Shown: positions 13,903-20,833 of the stretch, piece after piece
How positions within the stretch are numbered: position 1 is the first letter of the stretch
Layout of the letters: every line of letters starts with the position of its first letter
Origin: an uncultured Desulfobacca sp.
Lineage (GTDB): Bacteria > Desulfobacterota > Desulfobaccia > Desulfobaccales > Desulfobaccaceae
Direction of reading: 5' to 3'
Assembly: GCA_937958145.1 (NCBI GenBank)
Contig: CALGOE010000103.1
Span: 1-23,986, forward strand
DNA length: 23,986 bases
Position numbers and translations under genes: made by a program
Notes under the pieces: model-generated
The model's database searches: none
What the model saw: the letters and a program-made list of their open reading frames with translations, nothing else
What the model was told of the DNA's origin: nothing

Positions 13903-14867
13903 GAAGTTTCTCCCCTCTGCCACAATTCCGTGACCATGGCGGCCAGCAGAGGAAACATGATCTCGTGGTGGCCGGTGAGGGCGAAACCCTGCCCTGAGCC
14001 CAGGGTCGGGCGGCGCACCACATTGGTCAACGGCCGGTAATGTTGAATAAAGTCCATATTGACGGTGGTGATGGGTTCGACGGTATGGCCCAGGTTACGG
14101 GCCAGGGACAGGGCCTTGAGAAAGACTTCGGGCAGAAGCACGGCGGAACCCAGATTGATATACATACCCCCGGCCAGACGGCTGACCAGGGCGGCAAAGA
14201 GGCGAAAGTCCAGATGGGTCGCCTCTCCCAGGGCCGCCGGGTCCACGGACGGGTGCATGTGAATGATGTCGGTGCCGATGGCCACGTGTACTGTTGCCGG
14301 TAGGCCCAGGGCGGCGGCCTGGGCCAGGACGCTGAGATGATTATGGGGGAAGTCCGCGGTCAGCAAACGCCGGCCCACGGCTTCGCCCAGCCCCAGGTTT
14401 TCCCGGGCGGCCCAGGCGATGGCGGCATTGAGGAAAGAGGCGGTTTCTTCGGCCATGCCAAACTGACCCGCCCCTAAAACCGCCTCCACTTCTTCGGAGG
14501 TCTGGCCCACCATGGCAATTTCGGCATCATGGATGATGCCGGCGCCGTTGAGGGCGACGCCGCCGAGGAGACCCTGGCGCAACAGGCCGATGATGATGGG
14601 GCTGAGCCCGACTTTCAGGGCATGGGCGCCAAATCCCAGGATAACCAGGTGGCCTTGGCGGCGAGCCGCCGCCCAGGTTGCAGCGATCCGGCGCAGATCG
14701 GCGGCAGCCAGAATTTTGGGGAGGCCGGCGATGAAATCGTGCACGCTGCCCCCGCTCTGCCAGGGGCTGCCAAAATCCTGCCAATTTACTTTGCTGCGCC
14801 GGCCGTGGAGACTGTAAGTCCTGACTTCCGTCAAGGCCAGGGGCGTTAATTTGGGGGGTGTGCTCAT
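13893..14867 (-). CDS. Conserved protein, possibly deoxyhypusine-synthase-like; function unknown
   Basis: 324-residue soluble protein. From memory it resembles a bacterial family sometimes annotated as deoxyhypusine-synthase-like, but I cannot verify this. Very conserved-looking blocks are VILGFGAHALKVGLSPIII (about 75-92), NGAGIIHDAEIAM (107-119), FGMAEET (136-142), VAIGTDIIHMHPSVD (195-209), YINLGSAVLLPEVFLKALS (236-254), TTVNMDFIQHYRPLTNVVRRP (267-287) and LTGHHEIM (297-304). The clustered His and Asp residues suggest metal or nucleotide binding. True deoxyhypusine synthases use a lysine in a WGK motif, which I do not see. Only five lysines occur, with K85 and K251 in conserved blocks. The ATG at 14867 overlaps the gmhA stop by 4 nt (ATGA), and the end overlaps the next gene by 10 nt. 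This ties it to the sugar-phosphate gene gmhA and suggests an envelope or sugar-nucleotide link. Confidence 0.6.
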   Translation of the reverse strand: MSTPPKLTPLALTEVRTYSLHGRRSKVNWQDFGSPWQSGGSVHDFIAGLPKILAAADLRRIAATWAAARRQGHLVILGFGAHALKVGLSPIIIGLLRQGLLGGVALNGAGIIHDAEIAMVGQTSEEVEAVLGAGQFGMAEETASFLNAAIAWAARENLGLGEAVGRRLLTADFPHNHLSVLAQAAALGLPATVHVAIGTDIIHMHPSVDPAALGEATHLDFRLFAALVSRLAGGMYINLGSAVLLPEVFLKALSLARNLGHTVEPITTVNMDFIQHYRPLTNVVRRPTLGSGQGFALTGHHEIMFPLLAAMVTELWQRGETSWV

Positions 14868-15457
14868 GACAGGTCAAATTTTTCCGGAAACAGAAGAAAA
14901 TCCACCAGGTCGACGATGATGTGGCCGATGGCCAGATGGACTTCCTGAATCCGGGGCGTCTCGGGCGAGGGCACGATGATGGCGATATCTGCCAGCGTCG
15001 CCATTTTGCCGCCGTCCCGGCCGGTCACCGCCAAGGTGTGGAGGCCCGCCTGCCGAGCCGCCTGCAGGGCCTTGATGACGTTGGGGGAATTGCCGCTGGT
15101 GCTGATGCCCCAGGCCACATCTTCCGGCTGCCCCAAGGCCTTGATCTGCTTCACAAAAATATCGCTGAAGTCGTAATCATTGCCGATGGCGGTCAGGATG
15201 GAGGTATCGGTGGTCAAGGCCACGGCAGCCAACGGCGGCCGTTCAATCTGGAAACGATTGACAAATTCCGCGGCCAGATGCTGGGCGTCGGCAGCACTGC
15301 CGCCGTTGCCGAAGATAAGCACTTTCCGCCCGTTCTGAAAGGCCTTGGCCAGCAGACGGGCCGCAGCCGTGAGGCCATCCAGATGCTTCTCGACCATCTC
15401 GGCCATAAGCTGCATGGTGACGGTAAAGGCAGCTTGGGCCCGGTGTCGCAATAACAT
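14864..15457 (-). CDS. gmhA: D-sedoheptulose-7-phosphate isomerase (GmhA-like SIS-domain protein)
   Basis: 197-residue SIS-domain sugar isomerase. GmhA converts sedoheptulose 7-phosphate to D-glycero-D-manno-heptose 7-phosphate, the first step to ADP-heptose for the lipopolysaccharide core. Visible motifs are FGNGGSAADAQHLAAEFVNRF, LTTDTSILTAIGNDYDFSDIF, STSGNSPNV, VTGRDGGKM and the C-terminal ETPRIQEVHLAIGHIIVDLVD, whose Glu/His residues belong to the metal/active site. I chose the ATG at 15457 because GAGGAAAG lies just upstream and the length then fits the family (about 190). The frame stays open for 57 more codons, but that stretch is not conserved and crosses the predicted promoter. It is the first gene of the minus-strand string. 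The other heptose genes (hldE, gmhB) are not in the window. Confidence 0.88.
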   Translation of the reverse strand: MLLRHRAQAAFTVTMQLMAEMVEKHLDGLTAAARLLAKAFQNGRKVLIFGNGGSAADAQHLAAEFVNRFQIERPPLAAVALTTDTSILTAIGNDYDFSDIFVKQIKALGQPEDVAWGISTSGNSPNVIKALQAARQAGLHTLAVTGRDGGKMATLADIAIIVPSPETPRIQEVHLAIGHIIVDLVDFLLFPEKFDLS

Positions 15458-15484
15458 ACGCTTTCCTCGGGGCAAAGTGGTGGT

Positions 15485-15513
15485 ACTGTATCGCGAAAAC
15501 CGCCCCGGGTCAA
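15485..15513 (-). promoter_or_regulatory. Promoter for the gmhA gene string
   Basis: On the minus strand TTGACC (15513-15508; 5 of 6) is followed by 17 bp and TACAGT (15490-15485; 4 of 6). Transcription would start at about 15478, about 21 nt before the gmhA ATG at 15457, leaving room for the GAGG ribosome-binding site. This supports the shorter gmhA start. Confidence 0.55.
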
Positions 15514-15599
15514 GGGGTATCCCCCGCGGGAACGGGCGTAGTACTTCCCGCCCGACGGCGGCCCGGCGAGAAAAATGAGGTCCTTGGCAGCAAGGATTA

Positions 15600-15608
15600 T
15601 GGTATAGT
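15600..15608 (+). promoter_or_regulatory. Possible extended -10 promoter for the radical SAM gene
   Basis: TGGTATAGT (TATAGT at 15603-15608 with an upstream TGG) is a good extended -10 element. The nearest -35-like TTGGCA (15584-15589) is only 13 bp away, too close for a standard promoter, so this rests on the extended -10 alone. It lies about 110 nt upstream of the chosen ATG. Confidence 0.35.
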
Positions 15609-15717
15609 AACGTTTTGATGACTTCCAAGCCAGGCCAAGACGGCGGGCAGGACCCGCCCGAGGACCCTTTTGACCATAACCTATGAACTTTACAGGATGA
15701 AAAATGGTAGTGGCAAA

Positions 15718-17025
15718 ATGCGCGTTATGATTATACAACCGTCGCGGTATCGCCAAGGGCGTCTGGAGAAGCGGCGTCAGCGCTGGCTGTTGGGCATGAC
15801 CCTGCCCTACCTGGCCGCCTTGGTGCCCGATGATATCGAGGTGGAGCTCAAAGACGATCTCCTGGAGGAGATTACCTTCCGGGAACGGGCCGATCTGGTG
15901 GCCTTGACCTGCATGTCCCACCAAGCCCCCCGGGCCTATGAGATCGCTGCCGGCTTCCGCCGCCGGGGCATCCCGGTAGTCATGGGGGGGTTCCATGCCA
16001 CCCTGGCGCCGGATGAATGTCAGGAACACGCCGACGCCCTGGTCCTGGGTGAGGCCGAGTCGTCCTGGCCCCAACTGCTGCGGGACTTCCAGGCCGGTCG
16101 GCTGCAGCCCCGCTATCAGGCCCAGGAGCTGTCGCCGCTCCAGAATCTGCCGGTCCCCCGCTATGAACTCCTGAATCTGAAAAGGTACAAGCTGCTCAAC
16201 ATTCCTTCCCAGACCACCCGCGGCTGTCCCTATAACTGCAATTATTGTGAGGTTACCCAGGTTTACGGCGGCAAATTCCGGCACCGGCCGGTGGCGGAGG
16301 TTATCGAGGAGATTAAGGCCATCCGTCGGCTTACCGGCAGCGACTTCATCTATTTTGTGGATGATAACTTTGTGGCCAACCGCCGCCATGCCATGGCCAT
16401 AATGGAGCGCCTCATCCCCTTGCAACTCATCTACGGCTGTCTGACCACGGCCAACATCGGCGACGATCCAGAGGTCCTGGATCTCATGGCCCGGAGCGGC
16501 TGTCTCCACGTCAATATCGGCATGGAGAGCATCAGCCAGGAAAGTCTGGTCGCCATCAACAAAAAGCAGAACAAGATCAAGGATTATGAACGGCAGTTCA
16601 AGGCCTTCCGGGATCGGGGGATCGGCTTCTCGGTGAACGTCATGTTCGGCCTGGATGGCGACCATCCCGATATTTTCCGGACAACGGTGGATTTTCTCAT
16701 CCGGGTGAAGGCGCCGGTAGCCTTTATGTTTATACTGGCCCCCCGCCCCGGCACCAAAATCCGGGACCAGCTCCTGGCCGAGGGCCGGATTTTTGATCAC
16801 GATTGGACCAATTACTGCGGCTTCAAGGTCGTTTATCACCCCAAACACATGACGGCCCGGGAACTGGAGGAGGGCTATTGGCAGGCCAACCGGCGTTTTT
16901 ACTCGCCGTTATCGATCCTGCGCCGGCAGACCACCCACCTCTATTCCTGGCATATGCTGCCTTTTAATCTTTACTTTGCCTGGTCGGTGCGCCGTCGCCG
17001 GCAGCCCTTGGATTATTATTTTTAG
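15718..17025 (+). CDS. B12-binding-domain radical SAM protein, product unknown
   Basis: About 435-residue protein with an N-terminal cobalamin-binding-type Rossmann domain (MRVMIIQPSR..., about residues 1-140). A radical SAM barrel follows, with the 4Fe-4S motif C160-X3-C164-X2-C167 in RGCPYNCNYCEVT. Further radical SAM blocks are FIYFVDDNFVANRRHAMAI, NIGMESISQESLVAINKKQ and FSVNVMFGLDGDHPDI. The usual B12-coordinating DxHxxG motif is not visible, so cobalamin may be bound base-off without a histidine, or not at all. Relatives include enzymes of bacteriochlorophyll, hopanoid and tetrapyrrole chemistry (BchE/HpnJ-like), but I cannot assign a substrate. Start is uncertain: the conserved fold begins at 15718. 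An ATG at 15697 and a TTG at 15670 with GAGG 6 nt upstream are in frame. It is transcribed divergently from gmhA. Confidence 0.82.
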   Translation: MRVMIIQPSRYRQGRLEKRRQRWLLGMTLPYLAALVPDDIEVELKDDLLEEITFRERADLVALTCMSHQAPRAYEIAAGFRRRGIPVVMGGFHATLAPDECQEHADALVLGEAESSWPQLLRDFQAGRLQPRYQAQELSPLQNLPVPRYELLNLKRYKLLNIPSQTTRGCPYNCNYCEVTQVYGGKFRHRPVAEVIEEIKAIRRLTGSDFIYFVDDNFVANRRHAMAIMERLIPLQLIYGCLTTANIGDDPEVLDLMARSGCLHVNIGMESISQESLVAINKKQNKIKDYERQFKAFRDRGIGFSVNVMFGLDGDHPDIFRTTVDFLIRVKAPVAFMFILAPRPGTKIRDQLLAEGRIFDHDWTNYCGFKVVYHPKHMTARELEEGYWQANRRFYSPLSILRRQTTHLYSWHMLPFNLYFAWSVRRRRQPLDYYF

Positions 17026-17086
17026 AGGTTGGCGGCGCACTTCCTGCAGCATGGTGGCGCCGCAGTTGGGGCAGTAAGGGCGATGC

Positions 17087-17146
17087 TCACATTTTTACAT
17101 TAATTTTTATACAGTTGCGACCGGATATCTGAGGAAGTCTGCTCAT
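17087..17146 (-). pseudogene. Truncated hicA toxin remnant
   Basis: The ATG (17146-17144) overlaps the TGA of the hicB-like gene in an ATGA arrangement. It encodes MSRLPQISGRNCIK followed by five unrelated residues and a stop, 19 residues in all. The first 14 match the typical start of HicA (YcfA-family) mRNA-interferase toxins, which normally continue for 60-70 residues through a conserved glycine/serine-histidine active-site segment (GSHxxx). None of that is found in any frame downstream. Gene order antitoxin-then-toxin with a 4-nt overlap is normal for this HicBA subtype. So the toxin has lost most of its length, either by deletion or by a frameshift plus decay. Confidence 0.7.
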
Positions 17147-17349
17147 ACGGCCACGAGGAGAGTTTCAAACCGTTCCGTCGGTACTGGCAGACCATCATCC
17201 TCCAGGGCCTTGACATAGCCGGCAATGGCCTCTTTGATATTTGCAATGGCCTTTTCCTTGGTCTCCCCTTGGCTGATACACCCTGGCAGGCTGGGACATT
17301 CGGCAATCCAGTAGTTGTCTTCACCGGGATAGATTACGACCTGTCTCAT
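17143..17349 (-). CDS. HicB-like short antitoxin (UPF0150 family)
   Basis: 68-residue protein with the partial RNase-H-like fold of HicB/UPF0150 proteins: VVIYPGEDNYWIAECPSLPGCISQGETKEKAIANIKEAIAGYVKAL. The blocks CPSLPGCISQG and EKAIANIKEAI are diagnostic. In complete systems such proteins neutralise the HicA mRNA interferase by binding it, and longer members also repress the operon through a C-terminal DNA-binding domain. This one lacks that domain. The ATG at 17349 has AGAGG about 7 nt upstream. Its partner at 17146 is truncated, so this may be an orphan antitoxin kept by chance or able to cross-neutralise a toxin elsewhere. Confidence 0.85.
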   Translation of the reverse strand: MRQVVIYPGEDNYWIAECPSLPGCISQGETKEKAIANIKEAIAGYVKALEDDGLPVPTERFETLLVAV

Positions 17350-17569
17350 AAAACCTCTTTTTTGGTTTGAGGTAGTTCATTGTACGGCGATTGCAGCCAA
17401 TAGGGTTTCCTAACATCCATAAGGATAGCACCGGCTCGAGGGCGCACGCCTTGAGCGGTTATCGTTCTATATTATAATAACTTATATCGGGCGTTACCAT
17501 ACCATTGAATATATCCTGTCCCTTTGCGATGATGTATAAATGGAACCCTCCGATCATGAGAACTTCCCA

Positions 17570-19786
17570 TCAGTTACACCTTGAGAAACCGCAGGCCCGG
17601 CAGACCACGCAGCCGCCTTCGTGTTCCACGGCGCCGCCGCAGTCGGGGCAGGAGCCCATGGCCACCCCTTCCTCTTTCTCCTGACCCACCTGGACCTGGG
17701 CCACCGAGGCCAGGACTTTGGAGATAGCATCGGGGCAGGAGAGGACCTGGCCGCCATTGCTCCAATGGGGGTTGGGGCAGCGGATGCCGCTGATCTGTTT
17801 GATGATGGCGTCCAACTCGACGCCGGCCCGGAGGGCCAGAGAAATAAGCCGGCCGGTGGACTCGATCTGCGATGAGGCGCAGCCGCCGGTCTTGCCCATC
17901 TGGGCGAACACTTCACAGAAACCCAGGTCATCCTTATTGACCGTGACATAGAGTTTGCCGCAGCCGGTGTGAATCAATTCGGTGACGCCCAGAGTGCGGG
18001 TGGGGCGGGGCCGGGGGGCTATCTTATGGGTTTCTTTGGGCTTATCCTGGCCGAAGCTCAAGACCTGCTGGTCCCGGCTGCGATCCCGGTAGATGGTAAT
18101 GCCTTTAAGGCCCAGCTCGTAGGCCATGAGGAAGACCTGGCGGACGTCGGCGGTGGTGGCCGAGGCCGGAAAATTCACTGTCTTGGAGACGGCGTTGTCC
18201 GTATGTTTCTGAAAGGCCGCCTGGATGCGGACGTGCCATTGGGGGGTAATGTCATGGGCCGTGACAAAGAGCCGGCGGATGTCTTTGGGGATATCCTTGA
18301 AGTCCCGGATAGAGCCGGCCTGGGCAATGCGCTTCATCAGTTCACTGCTGTAAAACCCCCGCTGTCTGGCCACTTCTTCAAAATAGGGGTGGACCTCCAC
18401 CATTTCCGTGCCATCCAAGACCCGGCGGACAAAAGAGATGGCGAAGAGCGGCTCGATACCGCTGGAGCAGCCGGCAATGATGCTGATGGTGCCGGTGGGG
18501 GCGATGGTGGTGGTGGTGGCGTTGCGCATGTGCCCCTTGCCGTTGCCGGTATCGTAAATGCTCCCAGGGAAATTGGGGAAATTGCCCCGTTTCTCCGCCA
18601 GGGCAGCGGAAGCCGCCTTGGATTCCCGTTGGATAAAGGCCATGACCTCTTCGGCCGTTTTTTCGGCCTCCGGGGAATTATAAGGAATCCCCAGATAGAG
18701 CAGCATATCGGCAAACCCCATGACGCCGAGGCCGATTTTGCGGTTTTTCAGGGTCATGTCCTCAATCTGGGGCAAGGGGAACCGGTTGGCGTCAATGACA
18801 TTATCCAGAAAGTGGACCGCGGTCCAGACCAGGTCTCTTAAGGTATCGTAGGCAATGGCCTTGTTTTTCACCACCTTGGCCAGATTAATGGAACCCAGAT
18901 TGCAGGACTCGTACGGCAGGAGGGGCTGCTCCCCACAGGGGTTGGTGGATTCGATGGCGCCCACATGGGGTATGGGGTTGGCCCGATTGATGACATCAAG
19001 AAAGATGAGGCCCGGTTCGCCGGTGGCCCAGGCGCTCTTGACGATGAGATCGAAAAGGTCCGAGGCGTTGACCTGACGCACCGGCTGCTGGGTGCGCGGG
19101 TTGATCAGGGCGAACTCTTTGCCCTGTCGGACCGCTTCCATGAAGGCATCGGTAACGGCCACGGAGAGGTTAAAATTGGTCAGTTTGTCCGTCTGGTTCT
19201 TGCAGGTGATGAACTTTTCGATGTCAGGGTGATCCACCCGGAGAATGGCCATGTTGGCGCCCCGCCGGGTGCCCCCCTGTTTGATGGTCTCGGTGGCCAC
19301 ATCAAAGATGGTCATAAAGGAGATGGGGCCGGAAGCCACGCCCTTGGTGGACAGGACCCGGTCATTTTCCGGCCGGATGCGGGAAAAGGAAAAGCCGGTG
19401 CCACCGCCGCTCTTGTGGATCAGGGCCGTGTGTTTGATGGCCTCAAAGATGCTGCTGATATCATCGTCCACCGGCAGGACGAAACAGGCGGATAACTGGC
19501 CCAACTCCCGGCCGGCATTCATCAGGGTGGGGGAATTGGGCATAAAGGCCAGGGAGGCCATCAGGTCGTAAAAACGCCGGGTCAGGGCCGCCACATCCGC
19601 GTCCGGGTCATAGCGGCGCTCTACTTCAGCAATGGTCCGGGCCACCCGCAGAAACATGTCAGCGGGCGTTTCACAGACTTCTCCCCGATCATCTTTTTTC
19701 AGGTACCTCTTCTCCAGCACGGTCAGGGCGTTGGGAGTCAACGGTATTGCTTCGGACCCCGGCGTGACAGCCATTTCTGCCTCCAT
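17570..19786 (-). CDS. nrdJ: Adenosylcobalamin-dependent (class II) ribonucleoside-diphosphate reductase
   Basis: 738-residue B12-dependent ribonucleotide reductase, which makes deoxyribonucleotides with or without oxygen. The radical-site triad N282-C284-E286 is in TNPCGEQPLLPYESCNLGS. The redox cysteine pair is C101 (LSACFVLP) and C295. Other class II blocks are IHKSGGGTGFSFSRIRP, IKQGGTRRGANMA, APTGTISIIAGCSSGIEPLFAI and the C-terminal TGCGKLYVTVNKDD...GGCASSQIESTGRLISLALRAGV. The last ~30 residues form a zinc ribbon (CPDCGG...CVVCRACGFSRC), as in typical NrdJ, where the terminal cysteines relay reducing power. No N-terminal ATP-cone is seen. The ATG at 19786 has AAGGAGG 5 nt upstream. Two NrdR-box-like sites lie over its promoter. 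It appears monocistronic, and the 220 bp downstream hold no clear terminator. Confidence 0.97.
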   Translation of the reverse strand: MEAEMAVTPGSEAIPLTPNALTVLEKRYLKKDDRGEVCETPADMFLRVARTIAEVERRYDPDADVAALTRRFYDLMASLAFMPNSPTLMNAGRELGQLSACFVLPVDDDISSIFEAIKHTALIHKSGGGTGFSFSRIRPENDRVLSTKGVASGPISFMTIFDVATETIKQGGTRRGANMAILRVDHPDIEKFITCKNQTDKLTNFNLSVAVTDAFMEAVRQGKEFALINPRTQQPVRQVNASDLFDLIVKSAWATGEPGLIFLDVINRANPIPHVGAIESTNPCGEQPLLPYESCNLGSINLAKVVKNKAIAYDTLRDLVWTAVHFLDNVIDANRFPLPQIEDMTLKNRKIGLGVMGFADMLLYLGIPYNSPEAEKTAEEVMAFIQRESKAASAALAEKRGNFPNFPGSIYDTGNGKGHMRNATTTTIAPTGTISIIAGCSSGIEPLFAISFVRRVLDGTEMVEVHPYFEEVARQRGFYSSELMKRIAQAGSIRDFKDIPKDIRRLFVTAHDITPQWHVRIQAAFQKHTDNAVSKTVNFPASATTADVRQVFLMAYELGLKGITIYRDRSRDQQVLSFGQDKPKETHKIAPRPRPTRTLGVTELIHTGCGKLYVTVNKDDLGFCEVFAQMGKTGGCASSQIESTGRLISLALRAGVELDAIIKQISGIRCPNPHWSNGGQVLSCPDAISKVLASVAQVQVGQEKEEGVAMGSCPDCGGAVEHEGGCVVCRACGFSRCN

Positions 19787-19833
19787 GGCCTCCTCCTTGT
19801 TAACGAAATTTTTATGGGGGGAAAATGAATTAG

Positions 19834-19880
19834 ATACAATATATAGTGTTAATAATATCCTATTATACCATATATTCTAT
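19834..19880. promoter_or_regulatory. Pair of NrdR-box-like operators upstream of nrdJ
   Basis: Box 1, 19834-19849, reads ATACAATATATAGTGT and fits the NrdR-box consensus acaCwAtATaTwGtgt at every core position. Box 2, 19865-19880, reads ATACCATATATTCTAT and fits 8 of 10 core positions. They are offset by exactly 31 bp, about three helical turns, the usual spacing for NrdR box pairs. Box 2 overlaps the predicted -10 of nrdJ and box 1 lies just past the transcription start, as expected for repression when deoxynucleotides are plentiful. nrdR itself is not in the window. Confidence 0.75.
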
Positions 19881-19886
19881 TGTCAA
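19862..19886 (-). promoter_or_regulatory. Promoter for nrdJ
   Basis: On the minus strand a perfect extended -10, TGGTATAAT (19870-19862), lies inside the NrdR-box region. A TTGACA (19886-19881) is only 13 bp upstream of it, too near to act as its normal -35, so the extended -10 probably carries the promoter. Transcription would start at about 19855, giving a leader of about 70 nt. Confidence 0.55.
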
Positions 19887-19905
19887 GCTTTTTTTCCCAC
19901 TGCTC

Positions 19906-19932
19906 TTGACAAAACTTCTCATGCCTTATAAG
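19906..19932 (+). promoter_or_regulatory. Promoter for the alpha/beta hydrolase gene
   Basis: TTGACA (19906-19911) is followed by 15 bp and TATAAG (19927-19932). The start of transcription would fall at about 19939, very close to the TTG start codon at 19947. It is divergent from the nrdJ promoter; the two TTGACA elements form an inverted repeat, TTGTCAAG-N17-CTTGACAA (19880-19912). Confidence 0.45.
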
Positions 19933-19946
19933 GTGGATAAAATTCC

Positions 19947-20729
19947 TTGAAAAATCTCTCATTCAACCATAAATTGCGCGCAACGAGGGACTTCCCATAC
20001 ATCCGGGCGGGGCAGGGGGAAAGAGTGGTTCTTTGTCTGCCCGGCATGTTTGGCCGCCCGGAACAGTGGTGGCCGGTTCTGCAGCGCCTGGCGGCAGAGC
20101 ATACCGCCATCTGTTTGGGTTTGCCCCTGGATTATCGCCAGGGTTGGCTTGACCCGGCCGCCCCGGCCCTGGAGGACCTCAGCGCTTATGTTGGGCATTT
20201 TCTCAAGGTTCAGGGTCTGGAGCAGGTAACCCTGTGCGGCAATTCCCTGGGTGGCCAGGTGGCGGTGGCTTTTGCCTGCCGGCATCCGGAGAGAGTCCAG
20301 GCCCTTGTTCTCACCGGCAGTGCCGGTCTTTTTGAGCGCAGTCTGGCTGACGGCAAGTTTATCCGGGTAGACCGCCAGTTTGTCCGGCAGCAGGCCGAGA
20401 TGATTTTACATAAGACGGCGGTTGTGGACGACGCCTATCTTGATGAGGTGGTGGCCATGTTGGCCGACCGCCGGCAACGCCTTTTCCTGGTGCGGCTGGC
20501 CAAGGCATCCAGCCGTTTCGATCTGCGGGCGCAGCTGCCCGGGTTGGATCTGCCGGTTTTATTGGTGTGGGGCCGTCAGGATCGGATCACGCCGCCGGCA
20601 GTGGGCGCAGAGTTCCAGGCGTTGCTGCCCCGGGCGACTTTGACCATTGTGGACCGGTGCGGCCATGCGCCGCCTTTGGAGCAGCCGGAGGCGTTCAGTC
20701 AGGCGCTGCTTGATTTTTTCCGGGGATGA
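19947..20729 (+). CDS. Alpha/beta-fold hydrolase
   Basis: 260-residue alpha/beta hydrolase with a complete catalytic triad by position: nucleophile S100 in the elbow GNSLGG, acid D212 in WGRQDRITP and H240 in CGHAPPLEQP. The oxyanion-hole region is LPGMFGRPEQWWPV. The family includes esterases, lactonases, C-C hydrolases and the MenH type. Substrate cannot be told here. There is no signal peptide, so it should be cytoplasmic. The best reading uses a TTG start at 19947 (MKNLSFNHKL); AAGGTGG lies about 10 nt upstream. It follows its own promoter and precedes the exporter genes by 104 bp on the same strand, so an operon with them is possible but not certain. Confidence 0.82.
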   Translation: MKNLSFNHKLRATRDFPYIRAGQGERVVLCLPGMFGRPEQWWPVLQRLAAEHTAICLGLPLDYRQGWLDPAAPALEDLSAYVGHFLKVQGLEQVTLCGNSLGGQVAVAFACRHPERVQALVLTGSAGLFERSLADGKFIRVDRQFVRQQAEMILHKTAVVDDAYLDEVVAMLADRRQRLFLVRLAKASSRFDLRAQLPGLDLPVLLVWGRQDRITPPAVGAEFQALLPRATLTIVDRCGHAPPLEQPEAFSQALLDFFRG

Positions 20730-20833
20730 GCGCTTGTTGGCCAGAGAGAATCCAATGTTCCCAGATAAGCGCGGCAGCCGCAAGGAAGAGCGTTATCAGA
20801 CAATACCTAAACCCTGGGTGGTCAAGGTAGGGC

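Noticed and set aside
15214..16848. A 544-residue open frame on the minus strand across gmhA and the radical SAM gene
   Set aside because: It is antisense to the radical SAM gene and lies in a different frame from gmhA. The protein is Gly/Gln/His-rich with no motif, as expected for a shadow of GC-rich coding DNA.
17026..17090. Minus-strand reading KCEHRPYCPNCGATM after the hicA remnant, looking like a zinc-ribbon end
   Set aside because: No start codon in frame and an in-frame stop just upstream. It may be a remnant, but nothing links it to a known gene.
17434..17456. 8-bp stem (one G-U pair) downstream of nrdJ as a terminator
   Set aside because: It lies more than 100 nt after the nrdJ stop and has no T-run on the minus strand.
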